Shown: positions 1-8,614 of the stretch, one piece after another
How positions within the stretch are numbered: position 1 is the first letter of the stretch
Layout of the letters: each line of letters opens with the position of its first letter
Translations under genes and position numbers: made by a program
Origin: Gammaproteobacteria bacterium
Lineage (GTDB): Bacteria > Pseudomonadota > Gammaproteobacteria > SZUA-21
Length of the DNA: 16,902 nucleotides
NCBI GenBank assembly: GCA_027021095.1
Contig: JALUUZ010000077.1
Location: 1-16,902 of the forward strand
Direction of reading: 5' to 3'
Notes under the pieces: model-generated
What the model saw: the letters and a program-made list of their open reading frames with translations, nothing else
The model's database searches: none
What the model was told of the DNA's origin: nothing

Positions 1-533
1 ACCAGCAACGCATAAGGCTGCACGTTGTAAGCGCGGTTTCCCTTGCCGTCGAACGCATCGGCCGGCACCGTGCTGCGGCGGAAATAACGCGCATCCAGCA
101 CCACATCGCCATGGATATGCTTTATCCCGGCGTTACGCAACTCCTGCACTGCCGTCCAAAAGCGCTCCACGGTGATATACGGATCACCGTAGCCTTTGAG
201 GTAGAGCGGGCCACGAAGATGCCCGTCCTTAGGTGGTTTGTCTGCGTAGAACTCGGTTTTCCAGGTAAAAGCCGGTCCAAGCTTTTCCAATGCCGACGCC
301 GCAGTCAGCAGTTTGACCACCGAGCCAGGGTTACGCGGCACCCGGCTTTGGTATGTCACCCAGGGGGAAGCCTGGTCGACCCGGCTGACATACAGGCTCA
401 ACCCCTTCAGGCCGGTCTTGAAGTTCTTGAGAATCCTGTTCAGCCCTTCAGGTACCGCATCAGGTACCGCACCGGCGACACCAAAAGAGACGAGCAACGA
501 CACGAGCAAGACAAAACGTTTTAAAAAGAACAT
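1..533 (-). CDS. dacB: D-alanyl-D-alanine carboxypeptidase / PBP4-type (peptidase S13), N-terminal part
   Basis: This is the first 177 codons of a gene that continues past the left edge of the window. The product begins with a signal-peptide-like segment (MFFLKRF, then a run of Leu/Val, ending near AGA-VP at about residue 23), so it should act in the periplasm. The SxxK nucleophile motif is visible in NPGSVVKLLTAAS at about residues 69-81, and the stretch ending YNVQPYALLV is typical of DacB. Members of the S13 family trim the terminal D-Ala of peptidoglycan stem peptides and cleave cross-links. The start ATG at 533 follows GGAAAC on the coding strand. An extended -10 promoter lies upstream, and the gene is divergent from the SulP gene. 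The family call is secure; the C-terminal SxN and KTG motifs are outside the window. Confidence 0.9.
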   Translation of the reverse strand, partial: MFFLKRFVLLVSLLVSFGVAGAVPDAVPEGLNRILKNFKTGLKGLSLYVSRVDQASPWVTYQSRVPRNPGSVVKLLTAASALEKLGPAFTWKTEFYADKPPKDGHLRGPLYLKGYGDPYITVERFWTAVQELRNAGIKHIHGDVVLDARYFRRSTVPADAFDGKGNRAYNVQPYALL

Positions 534-568
534 GATGTTTCCAGATGATTTCAAATCCCAACCAGGCC

Positions 569-577
569 AGTATACCA
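569..577 (-). promoter_or_regulatory. Possible extended -10 promoter for dacB
   Basis: Read on the minus strand, TGG-TATACT forms a TGn extended -10 element 36 nt upstream of the dacB start. No convincing -35 box precedes it. A short inverted repeat, GGCCAG at 565-570 and CTGGCC at 592-597, brackets the element and could be an operator, but six-base arms are weak evidence. Confidence 0.35.
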
Positions 578-614
578 TTTTTTGCAGAATCCTGGCCCAC
601 AGCGCACAAGCCAT

Positions 615-643
615 TTGCTACCGCCGGCGCTCAGCGCTATGAT
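615..643 (+). promoter_or_regulatory. Sigma70-like promoter for the FHA-SulP gene
   Basis: TTGCTA (615-620) and TATGAT (638-643) are separated by exactly 17 bp. Transcription would begin near 650 and give a leader of about 39 nt before the ATG at 689. That ATG has no clear Shine-Dalgarno sequence. Confidence 0.45.
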
Positions 644-688
644 GATAGAGACAAGACACTGACCCTGCTGGCATAACAACAACCAACA

Positions 689-2788
689 ATGTACAAGATC
701 ACACTCTACCGAAAAGCGGCCGAGCCCGAAGAAATCCCCCTGCAATCCGGGCAGCTCTCGATCGGGCGGGATGACAGCAACGATATCGTCATCGACGACC
801 CGGTGGTCAGCCGCAGGCATGCAAAGATAAGCCTGGCCGACAACCGCTGGGTCATCGACGACCTCAACAGCACCAACGGCACCTGTGTCAATTCACAGGC
901 TGTCGTCCACAAAAAACTGCATCCCGGCGACACGATAAAGATCGGCGACTGCGAGATGCGCTTCGAGCCCCAGACCGGTGCCTGCTCGGATTATTCTGCC
1001 AGTGAATCGACCATTGCCTACCACCGGGGATACCGGGACAAGGAACAAGCCGCGCCGCGGCATCGGACACGAGACAAAGCCATACCACCCGGCAGACGCA
1101 CCGCCGCCTGGCTGCTGTCACTGCTGCCGATCCTCACCTGGCTTCCAAACTATGACAAGGACAACCTGAAAAACGACCTGATCGCCGGCATCACGGTCAC
1201 TGCGATGCTGATCCCCCAGGGCATGGCCTATGCGCTGCTGGCAGGGCTGCCGCCGATCTATGGCCTGTACGCGTCGATCGCTCCACCGCTGGTCTATGCG
1301 ATCTTCGGCACCTCGAGGCAGCTTTCGGTTGCGCCGGTTGCGCTGGACTCGCTGCTGGTCGCGTCTGGAGTCGGCGCGATCGCGGTGCTTGGCAGCGACC
1401 AGTATCTCGTGCTGGTCGTCGTGCTCGCGGCGATGGTCGGCCTGATTCAACTGCTGATGGGGCTTGCACGCCTGGGCATGGTGGTCAATTTTCTTTCCTA
1501 CCCGGTACTCACCGGGTTTATTACCGCCGCGGCACTGATCATCGGTTTCAGTCAGCTCAAACACCTGTTCGGTGTGCCGTTGCCGCAGACTTACTTTATT
1601 CCAAAAACGATCTATGCAGCGATCGAACAGGCCGGCAACATCAACTATATCACCCTGGCGATCGGACTCGGCAGCATCCTTGTCATCAAGTTCGTCAAAC
1701 GCATCCACAAAAAAATACCGGGCGCGATCACCGCGGTGGTGATCGCCACGCTGCTGGTCTGGCTGTTCGGCCTGGACCAACACGGCGTACAAATCGTCGG
1801 CACGGTCCCCGCCGGACTGCCAAGCCCCGGCCTGCCGCAGTTCAATACCAAGAACATTCTGGATCTGCTGCCGATCGCGTTGACGATCGCGCTCGTCGGG
1901 TTTTCAGAAGCGATCGCTGTCGCCAAGGTCTATGCGTCGAAAAACAACTACCGCGTCGATGCCAACCAGGAACTGATCGCCCTGGGCATGGCGAACATCA
2001 CCGGCAGCCTGCTCAAGGGATACCCGGTTTCCGGCGGCGTGTCACGCTCCGCGGTCAACGCCCAGTCAGGCTCCAAAACCCCGCTGTCGTCGATCATCAC
2101 CGCGGTGCTGATCGCTGTTGCGCTGCTGCTTTTTACGCCCGCATTCTATTATATACCTAAGGCAGTCCTGGCCGCGGTCATCATGAGCGCTGTCATGAGC
2201 CTGATCGACACCGACGAAATCAAGTACCTGTTCAGCGTCAAAAAATCGGAAGGCCTGCTCCTGGTACTGACCACGCTGGCCACGCTTGGATTCGGCATCA
2301 TCGAAGGACTGGCGCTTGGCATCGTCTCTTCCATCCTGTTGTTTATCTCACTGAACACCAGGCCAAACACCGCGCTCCTCGGCCGCCTGCCGAACACCAA
2401 CATCTTCCGTAACGTCGACAACTATCCCGAGGCGGAACAGATCGAAGGCCTGGTGATCCTGCGTATAGATGCTTCCTATTATTTTGCAAACACCGAGTTT
2501 CTTAAGGACAAACTCTACGAAATCGTCGAAAACTGCGATCATCCGCTGAAAGCGATCATCCTCGACGCCAGCAGCATCAACGACCTGGACTCGTCGGCCA
2601 ACAAGGCGTTACACGAAATCGCTCGCGACTATAAACGCCGTCATATCGAGCTCTATATCGCCGGACTCAAAGCCCCCATCCGCGAAGTGATGAAACGCTC
2701 GAAACTGTACGAGGTCCTCGGCGCCGACCATTTCTTCTTCACCATCGACGCAGCCGTCAAGCGTTACCAGCTCAAACATGGCCAGTGA
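689..2788 (+). CDS. FHA domain - SulP anion transporter - STAS fusion protein
   Basis: The 699-residue inner-membrane protein has three parts. Residues 1-95 are an FHA domain, with SIGRDDSND at 24-32, SRRH at 41-44 and NSTNGT at 60-65. These are the conserved phosphothreonine-binding loops. A basic, Pro/Arg-rich linker follows to about 140. Residues 140-585 are a multi-spanning SulP permease, with the family signature IPQGMAYALLAGLPPIYGLY at about 175-194 and the SVAPVALDSLL segment. The last 110 residues are a STAS domain with ILDASSINDLDSSA around the usual regulatory serine. SulP proteins carry sulfate, bicarbonate or other anions; the substrate here cannot be told. A C-terminal STAS is standard, but an N-terminal FHA domain is unusual and suggests that a Ser/Thr kinase regulates or recruits the transporter (inference). 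No kinase gene is in the window. Confidence 0.9.
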   Translation: MYKITLYRKAAEPEEIPLQSGQLSIGRDDSNDIVIDDPVVSRRHAKISLADNRWVIDDLNSTNGTCVNSQAVVHKKLHPGDTIKIGDCEMRFEPQTGACSDYSASESTIAYHRGYRDKEQAAPRHRTRDKAIPPGRRTAAWLLSLLPILTWLPNYDKDNLKNDLIAGITVTAMLIPQGMAYALLAGLPPIYGLYASIAPPLVYAIFGTSRQLSVAPVALDSLLVASGVGAIAVLGSDQYLVLVVVLAAMVGLIQLLMGLARLGMVVNFLSYPVLTGFITAAALIIGFSQLKHLFGVPLPQTYFIPKTIYAAIEQAGNINYITLAIGLGSILVIKFVKRIHKKIPGAITAVVIATLLVWLFGLDQHGVQIVGTVPAGLPSPGLPQFNTKNILDLLPIALTIALVGFSEAIAVAKVYASKNNYRVDANQELIALGMANITGSLLKGYPVSGGVSRSAVNAQSGSKTPLSSIITAVLIAVALLLFTPAFYYIPKAVLAAVIMSAVMSLIDTDEIKYLFSVKKSEGLLLVLTTLATLGFGIIEGLALGIVSSILLFISLNTRPNTALLGRLPNTNIFRNVDNYPEAEQIEGLVILRIDASYYFANTEFLKDKLYEIVENCDHPLKAIILDASSINDLDSSANKALHEIARDYKRRHIELYIAGLKAPIREVMKRSKLYEVLGADHFFFTIDAAVKRYQLKHGQ

Positions 2789-2789
2789 C

Positions 2790-3022
2790 AATTCTGGACA
2801 TCCACATTTTGTCATGTGAATTCCGTCTACCTGAAGGAACCAGCCCGGCCCCACAAAACGATAATTCCGGACATCCAAATTTTGCCTAGATAATTCTGGA
2901 CACCTACATTTTGTATCGTGAACCTCGTTTACCTGCAGGAGCCAGCTTGGTCCCATAAAAAGACAATTTATGGATGTCCAAGATTTCCACAAGAATGGAG
3001 AATTTATGGATGTCCAGGATTT
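2790..3022. repeat. Cluster of degenerate TGGACATCCA-centred repeats
   Basis: This 333-bp gap between the SulP gene and jetA holds five related motifs. Three point one way: TGGACATCCA at 2795-2804, CGGACATCCA at 2868-2877 and TGGACACCTA at 2897-2906. Each is preceded by AATTC and followed by ACATTTTG or AAATTTTG. The roughly 73-bp units beginning at 2790 and 2892 are also diverged copies of each other through their CTACCTG-AGGA-CCAGC part. Two point the other way: TGGATGTCCA at 2971-2980 and 3007-3016, each preceded by AATTTA and followed by a GATTT stretch, 36 bp apart. No transposase gene accompanies them. They may be remnants of transposon ends or a small dispersed repeat family, but I cannot name the family. 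Confidence 0.6.
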
Positions 3023-3034
3023 CCCTGCGCCATG

Positions 3035-3064
3035 TTGACACTACCAAAACAATGGTGCTTAAAT
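3035..3064 (+). promoter_or_regulatory. Sigma70-like promoter for jetABCD
   Basis: A perfect TTGACA (3035-3040) is followed after 18 bp by TTAAAT (3059-3064, four of six consensus bases). Transcription would start near 3071, leaving a leader of about 50 nt that contains a small hairpin (CCGGC 3074-3078, GCCGG 3085-3089). The site lies just after the repeat cluster and supports the ATG at 3122 as the jetA start. Confidence 0.45.
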
Positions 3065-3121
3065 GCTCGTCAACCGGCGCTTAAGCCGGATAACAAGACC
3101 GAACGCAGAACCGCAAGCAGT

Positions 3122-4582
3122 ATGAAAGCAGACAAAATCATCGCCACCTACCGCCGCATGCGCACGCTGCCATTGTGGCGGCTGCTTGCCTCCGACAATG
3201 GACCCACGGTCATTGGCCTGCTGCAAATACACCTGTATGAAAAGGAGCGAAGCCTGCCGGCTTCGATTCTGTTCGAGCGGCTGACGCGGGACCTGGAAGA
3301 GCTCCGTGCCCAAGGCAGGGATTTTCCTCAGACCGCGCAGGCCTATGTCGCCGGTTGGCTGAACGATGGCTACCTCGAACGGCGTTTCCCGCCTGGTGCG
3401 GCCGAAGAGGAGTACGAGCTCTCGACGGCAACCATCGAAGCGATCCGCTTTCTGTCCAGCATCGCCGAACCACATTCGACAGCGACCGAGAGCCGGCTGT
3501 CACTGGTGATCCAGGCGCTGGCGGGGCTGGCCGAGGACACCGACACCGACAAACAGCGCCGCATCGAGCGGCTGCTGGCCGAGAAGGCGCGCATCGACAA
3601 GGAGATCGAAGCAATCCAGCAAGGACAAATGCGGGTTCTGCCACGCGATTCCGCGCTGGAACGGATCCGCGAAATCATCTCCCTGGCCGATGAACTGACC
3701 GGTGACTTTCGCCGGGTGCGGGACCAGTTCGAGCAGTTGAACCGGGAACTGCGTGAACGCATCATGGACAGCGACGGCAACCGGGGTGAAGTGCTTGACT
3801 CGCTGTTTGCCGGAATCGATCTGATTACAGAAAGTGAGGCCGGCCGGACATTCTCCGCCTTCTGGCGCCTGCTCACCGATCCGGAACAGGCGGCAATGCT
3901 GGAAGAGGCGCTCGACAGCGTGATGTCACGCGAGTTCGTCACTGCGCTCGGCATGCGCAAGCGCCGCTTCCTGCTGCGCCTGACACGCAACCTGCTTGAA
4001 CAGGGCGGCGCGGTTCACGAGGTACTACAGACCTTTGCCCGCAGTCTGAAACATTTCGTGCAAAGCCGCGAGTATCTCGAGCAACGCCGCATCAATCAAC
4101 TGCTGAAGCAGGCACAACGCGCCGCGCTGGCACTCAAGGACGAGGTCAAGTCCACAGAGTCCCTGGAGTATTCGCTGGAGCTGACCAGCAGCCGGTTACG
4201 CTCCCTGTCCCAATGGACACTCTATGATCCCTCATTGCAGGCGTCTCCAGAGCAGATGCGCAAGAGCGGACCGCCACCCATCGACCTGGAGTCGGTCAGT
4301 GAACTGGTGGCACAATCAGAGATCGATTTTCGCACCCTGAAACGGGATGTACGCGCACTGCTGGAACGACGTGAACAGGCCTCCATCGGGGAGGTGCTGG
4401 AACAGTTTCCGGCTGCACAGGGACTGGGCAGTATAGTCGGCCTGCTTGCTCTCGGCAGCCGCCATGGCGTCACAAGCGATGATGTCGAGACGGTAGCTTG
4501 GGTCGGTGAAGACGACCAGAGGCGCCGTGCCCGTATTCCAAAAATCTATTTCCTCAAGGATCGTGCCGATGAACTGGTCTGA
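3122..4582 (+). CDS. jetA: Wadjet protein JetA (DUF3375 family)
   Basis: The product is 486 residues and starts MKADKIIATYRRMRTLPLWR, the typical opening of DUF3375 proteins. The frame is open upstream to 2918, but that extension would be translated repeat sequence and would lie ahead of the probable promoter, so the ATG at 3122 is preferred; it has only a weak ribosome site. JetA is the kleisin-like subunit of the Wadjet complex and bridges the JetC ATPase heads together with JetB. The protein is mostly helical and charged, with likely coiled coil around residues 135-220 (many Glu/Arg, for example RIERLLAEKARIDKEIEAIQ). Its last 14 nt overlap jetB, so translation is probably coupled. The family call rests on overall sequence character plus the strictly conserved gene order with jetB, jetC and jetD. 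Confidence 0.93.
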   Translation: MKADKIIATYRRMRTLPLWRLLASDNGPTVIGLLQIHLYEKERSLPASILFERLTRDLEELRAQGRDFPQTAQAYVAGWLNDGYLERRFPPGAAEEEYELSTATIEAIRFLSSIAEPHSTATESRLSLVIQALAGLAEDTDTDKQRRIERLLAEKARIDKEIEAIQQGQMRVLPRDSALERIREIISLADELTGDFRRVRDQFEQLNRELRERIMDSDGNRGEVLDSLFAGIDLITESEAGRTFSAFWRLLTDPEQAAMLEEALDSVMSREFVTALGMRKRRFLLRLTRNLLEQGGAVHEVLQTFARSLKHFVQSREYLEQRRINQLLKQAQRAALALKDEVKSTESLEYSLELTSSRLRSLSQWTLYDPSLQASPEQMRKSGPPPIDLESVSELVAQSEIDFRTLKRDVRALLERREQASIGEVLEQFPAAQGLGSIVGLLALGSRHGVTSDDVETVAWVGEDDQRRRARIPKIYFLKDRADELV

Positions 4583-5243
4583 CCATCCACCCGAAGACAA
4601 CACGCAGGCACCAGCAGAAGCGGAGCACGACACCACACAGGCGCTGTACCAAGGCGACACCGGCGAGCTGTCACTCGATGCCCGGCGTGTGCTGGTGCAG
4701 CTGCTGGCCGGCCCATCGCTGGACGGTCAGCGCCATTCCAAGCTCTGGCCCGTTCTGCTCCGCGATGAAGCGGCGATCCGCAGCCGTTTGTCGGAGTTGT
4801 TTCTGCAATTGGTAATAGACCGCGACCTGCAAGTCGCGTTCACCCGCCAGGCTGACACCGGTGACCTGGAAGTCCCCCGGCTGCTGCGCCGCGCAAGCCT
4901 GACCTTTCTCGACTCGATTTTGCTGCTGCACCTGCGTCAACGGCTCACCCAGGCCGAGGCGCATGGCGACCGGGCGGTCATCTCGACCGATGAGATCGTT
5001 GAGTTTCTCACAGTCTATGAGCAGGCCGGCAACACCGATCGGGCACTGTTCAAAAAGCGTATTCACGCATCGATCGAGAAGATCAAGAAACAGAGCATCC
5101 TGCGTACGCTTCGATCCAGCGACAACCGTTTCGAAATCTCACCGACGCTGAAGCTCCTGTTCTCAGCGGAAGAGATCCAGGCATTGACCCGGATCTACCG
5201 TGACATGAAAGTATCCGAAAGATCAGAGGAGCCACAGGAATGA
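4569..5243 (+). CDS. jetB: Wadjet protein JetB (DUF4194 family)
   Basis: The product is 224 residues and starts MNWSDHPPED. The ATG at 4569 is chosen because AAGGA lies 8 nt upstream and because it gives a 14-nt overlap with the jetA stop. The frame is open further upstream, but that part lies inside jetA. DUF4194 proteins are the KITE-like winged-helix subunit (comparable to MukE) that binds JetA and the JetC heads. The acidic N-terminal tail (about 35 residues) is followed by a helical core with LLAGPSLDGQRHSKLWPVLL and a C-terminal winged-helix-like part ending in FEISPTLKLLFSAEEIQALTRIY. Its stop overlaps the jetC start as ATGA. Confidence 0.92.
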   Translation: MNWSDHPPEDNTQAPAEAEHDTTQALYQGDTGELSLDARRVLVQLLAGPSLDGQRHSKLWPVLLRDEAAIRSRLSELFLQLVIDRDLQVAFTRQADTGDLEVPRLLRRASLTFLDSILLLHLRQRLTQAEAHGDRAVISTDEIVEFLTVYEQAGNTDRALFKKRIHASIEKIKKQSILRTLRSSDNRFEISPTLKLLFSAEEIQALTRIYRDMKVSERSEEPQE

Positions 5244-8200
5244 GTACCGAACCGGTAACACAAGACCTTTTCGCGCCAGAGCAGTTCCGCATGTGCCGAC
5301 TGCAGGTCCACAACTGGGGCACCTTCTCCGATGTTCACGATATACCGATCGCGGAACAGGGTTTTCTGTTCGTCGGCCGGTCCGGCGCGGGCAAGTCAAC
5401 GCTGCTCGATGCCATCGCCTCACTGCTTACTCCGCCCCGCTGGGTCGATTTCAACGCTGCCGCACGTGAAGCGGAAAAAAGCGGCCGTGACCGCAACCTG
5501 GTAAGCTATATCCGCGGCGCCTGGGCAGAGCAGAAAGACGATGACTCCGGTGAGATCGCAACACGCTACCTGCGCCCCGGAACCACCTGGTCCGCGCTGG
5601 CACTGAGCTACCGTAACACATCGGGCCAGGATGTCGTGCTGGTGCAGGTGCTGTGGCTGCGCGGCGGTGCAACCGGCGCACGCGATGTCAACCGCCAGTT
5701 TATGATCTTTGAGCGCCCGTTCGAACTCGAAGAACTGGAGGTGTTCGAGCAGTCCAACCTGGATGTGCGCAAGCTGAAACAGGCGTTCCCCGAAGCGTTT
5801 ATCCGGCGCAACTTCCAGCCTTACTGTGAACGCTTCTGCCGCCTGCTCGGTATCGAGAGCGACATGGCGCTGCGCTTGCTGCACAAGACCCAGTCGGCCA
5901 AGAACCTTGGCGATCTCAATACCTTTCTGCGCGAGTTTATGCTGGACAGGCCGGCGACCTTCGAGGTCGCCGACCGCCTGGTCAGTGAATTCGACGAGCT
6001 CAATGCCGCCCACCAGGCTGTCGTCACTGCACGCAGGCAGGTCGAGACCCTGGTGCCGGCACGGGACAAGCACCAACGCAGGCAGTCGCTTTTGGAGCAG
6101 CGTGCAGGCCTCGACGAACTGCTGGCCGGGATCGACAGTTACGGTGGACTGCGCCGTATCGATCTGCTCAAGCAACAGATCGAGCGACTGACCGTGCAGG
6201 CTGACGGCTTGCAAGGAGACATCAGCCGCAAACAGGCTGCGCTCGTTCACCACCAGGACACACTGCGTGAACTCGAGCGGCAGCACCGCGAAGCCGGCGG
6301 TGACCAGGTCGAAACCTGGCAGGCAGAGCTGGCTGCACTGGCACAACAACGCGAACAGTGCCTGAGAAAACAAGGACAGGCCAAAGAAGCCTGCCGGCAG
6401 CTCGACTGGGGATTCCCCAAGTCACCCCAGCAGTTTGCCGAACTGGTCAGTGAAGCACGCCAGGAGCTCGAACGCTGGGAAGCAGGCCGTAACGAACGCC
6501 GCGACCAGCGGGACCAGCTGGTATTTACGAAACGCAAAACCGAGGAAACCTTTGCGCGGACCACCGAAGAAGTCAAGGTTCTGGAACGCCAGCCATCCAA
6601 TATCCCCGGGCGTATGCTGGCGCTGCGGCAACAGATCGCAGCAGCAATCGGGGTTGCTGAGAGTGCCCTGCCGTTCATCGGTGAACTGATCGAAGTCAAG
6701 CCGGACGAGGCACCATGGCAGGGCGCTATCGAACGGGTACTGCGTGGATTTGCGCTCTCACTGCTGGTCGATGAACGGCATTATTCAGCACTGTGCAGCC
6801 ATCTCAACAGCCACCACCTCGGGGAACGGCTGGTCTATTACCGCACCGGGCGCGTGGAGCCATGGCAGAACAAGACAGTCAGTGCCGACTCGCTGGTATT
6901 GAAGCTCAATATTAAGGAATGCGCCCAGTCTGAATGGCTGAGCGCCGAGCTGCGCCGCCGGTTCGACTATGCCTGTGTCGAGTCGGTCCAGTCGTTTCGG
7001 CGTGCAGACCGGGCGTTGACCCGTGAGGGGCAGGTCCGGCATAGTAAGACCCGGCACGAAAAGGATGACCGCCGCGATGTCAATGACCGGCGGTCCTGGG
7101 TCCTGGGCTTTGACAACCGTGCAAAGCTTGCCCTGTACATTAAACAAGCCCAGGAGCTTGGCGCAGAGATCGCCGGCCTGGAGGCGCAGCTCAAGGCCTT
7201 GGCGGACCAGGAAGACGCCCGGGCCGGGCGCGCGATGCACTGCCAGACACTGGTAAACCTGCAGTGGCAGGAAGTGGATGTCGCACCGCTGTTGACGGCG
7301 ATCGACAGGCTGGAGCGGCGGATTCGTGAAACGCTGGAGGGCAACAAGACCCTGCAAAACATGGCCGAACAGATCGACCGGCAAAAGCAGGCGGCCACAC
7401 GTGCCGATGAGGCACTGCGCGAGGCCAGGATCAAGCACCAAGCTATCGTCAGGCAGACAGACGACTATACAGCCAAGCTGGAAGCGCTGCAGAACGACCA
7501 AGCCATCAGACCGCTGACTCCGCAGCAGCAGCAGGGACTGGACCAGCGGTTCGATGCACTGACGACGAAAGCAAGCCTCGACAATCTCGACAGGATGATG
7601 CGATCGGTGGAACGATCGATCAACCAGGAAATCACCGAAATCAACCGGGCGATCGCTGAATGCGAGCGGTTTATCGAAAAACGCTTCGACGAGTTCGTGC
7701 ACGCCTGGCCTGCCGAGGCCGAGGGTCTGGATGCGAGTCTTGATGCAGCCGCTGATTTTTTTTCCAAGCTGGCGCGTCTCGAAACCGATGGCCTGCCGGC
7801 CCATGAACAGCGTTTCTTCGAGCTGTTGGAGAGCCAGAGCCACCAGAACCTCGCCGCACTGTCGACCTATCTCAGCGATGCGCGCAAGGAAATCCTCGAA
7901 CGCATGGACCTGGTCAATGACAGCCTCGCCGAGGTGCCATTCAACCAGAGCACCAACCAAACCACCTTTTTACAAATCGACCCCAGCGACCGACAACTGC
8001 CGGATGTACGTGAGTTCAAGCAAGAGATCCAGCAGGCGTTGAGTCATGCCTGGAGTGAGGACCGGGAACTGGCCGAGTCACGCTTCCTGGCGCTGCGCCG
8101 CTTGGTCAAACGCCTGTCCAGCCAGGAACCGGAAGACAAACGCTGGCGCCAGGCCGTGCTGGATGTCCGCCAGCACATGGAATTTATCGGCAGGGAAACC

Positions 8201-8614
8201 GATGAGAGCGGCGTCGAGGTAGAAGTCTACCGCAGCGGTTCCGGCAAATCCGGCGGCCAGCGGCAGAAGCTGGCCACGACCTGCCTGGCCGCGGCACTTC
8301 GCTACCAGCTTGGGGGCAATGAACACGGTGTCCCGATGTATGCGCCGGTGGTGCTCGACGAAGCGTTTGACAAGGCAGACAACGAATTCACCGCCCTGGC
8401 CATGAACATCTTCGCCAACTTCGGTTTTCAGATGATCGTCGCCACTCCACTGAAATCGGTGATGACACTCGAACCGTTTATCGGCGGCGCCTGCTTTATC
8501 GACATCAGTGACCGGCGTACCTCTGGCGTGCTGATGATCGAATACGACACAGCACGACAACGCCTGAAACTTCCCGCCCATGCACACCAAGAGGCGAGCC
8601 TTGAAGTTTCCTGA
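5240..8614 (+). CDS. jetC: Wadjet SMC-like ATPase JetC
   Basis: This 1124-residue SMC/MukB-like ATPase is the motor of the Wadjet complex. The Walker A motif GRSGAGKST is at residues 46-54. The ABC signature KSGGQRQKL lies near residue 1003, and Walker B VVLDEAFDKAD near 1035-1045. Long charged, Leu-rich stretches between about 260-470 and 690-890 should form the antiparallel coiled coil. A compact segment at about 490-640 (SALPFIGELIEVKPDEAPW) sits where the hinge is expected. In studied Wadjet systems this ATPase extrudes DNA loops and halts on small circles so that JetD can cut them. The start overlaps the jetB stop as ATGA, with GAGGAG 8 nt upstream. All ATP-site motifs look intact, so the protein should be active. 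Confidence 0.96.
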   Translation: MSTEPVTQDLFAPEQFRMCRLQVHNWGTFSDVHDIPIAEQGFLFVGRSGAGKSTLLDAIASLLTPPRWVDFNAAAREAEKSGRDRNLVSYIRGAWAEQKDDDSGEIATRYLRPGTTWSALALSYRNTSGQDVVLVQVLWLRGGATGARDVNRQFMIFERPFELEELEVFEQSNLDVRKLKQAFPEAFIRRNFQPYCERFCRLLGIESDMALRLLHKTQSAKNLGDLNTFLREFMLDRPATFEVADRLVSEFDELNAAHQAVVTARRQVETLVPARDKHQRRQSLLEQRAGLDELLAGIDSYGGLRRIDLLKQQIERLTVQADGLQGDISRKQAALVHHQDTLRELERQHREAGGDQVETWQAELAALAQQREQCLRKQGQAKEACRQLDWGFPKSPQQFAELVSEARQELERWEAGRNERRDQRDQLVFTKRKTEETFARTTEEVKVLERQPSNIPGRMLALRQQIAAAIGVAESALPFIGELIEVKPDEAPWQGAIERVLRGFALSLLVDERHYSALCSHLNSHHLGERLVYYRTGRVEPWQNKTVSADSLVLKLNIKECAQSEWLSAELRRRFDYACVESVQSFRRADRALTREGQVRHSKTRHEKDDRRDVNDRRSWVLGFDNRAKLALYIKQAQELGAEIAGLEAQLKALADQEDARAGRAMHCQTLVNLQWQEVDVAPLLTAIDRLERRIRETLEGNKTLQNMAEQIDRQKQAATRADEALREARIKHQAIVRQTDDYTAKLEALQNDQAIRPLTPQQQQGLDQRFDALTTKASLDNLDRMMRSVERSINQEITEINRAIAECERFIEKRFDEFVHAWPAEAEGLDASLDAAADFFSKLARLETDGLPAHEQRFFELLESQSHQNLAALSTYLSDARKEILERMDLVNDSLAEVPFNQSTNQTTFLQIDPSDRQLPDVREFKQEIQQALSHAWSEDRELAESRFLALRRLVKRLSSQEPEDKRWRQAVLDVRQHMEFIGRETDESGVEVEVYRSGSGKSGGQRQKLATTCLAAALRYQLGGNEHGVPMYAPVVLDEAFDKADNEFTALAMNIFANFGFQMIVATPLKSVMTLEPFIGGACFIDISDRRTSGVLMIEYDTARQRLKLPAHAHQEASLEVS

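Noticed and set aside
2918..3121. Longer N-terminus of JetA starting at 2918
   Set aside because: The 68 extra residues are a translation of the repeat cluster, lie upstream of the likely promoter, and lack the composition of the rest of the protein.
5420..6373. Long open frames on the minus strand inside jetC, such as 5420-6373 and 6785-7960
   Set aside because: They are shadows produced by GC-rich codon use in jetC; they show no domain motifs and no ribosome sites.
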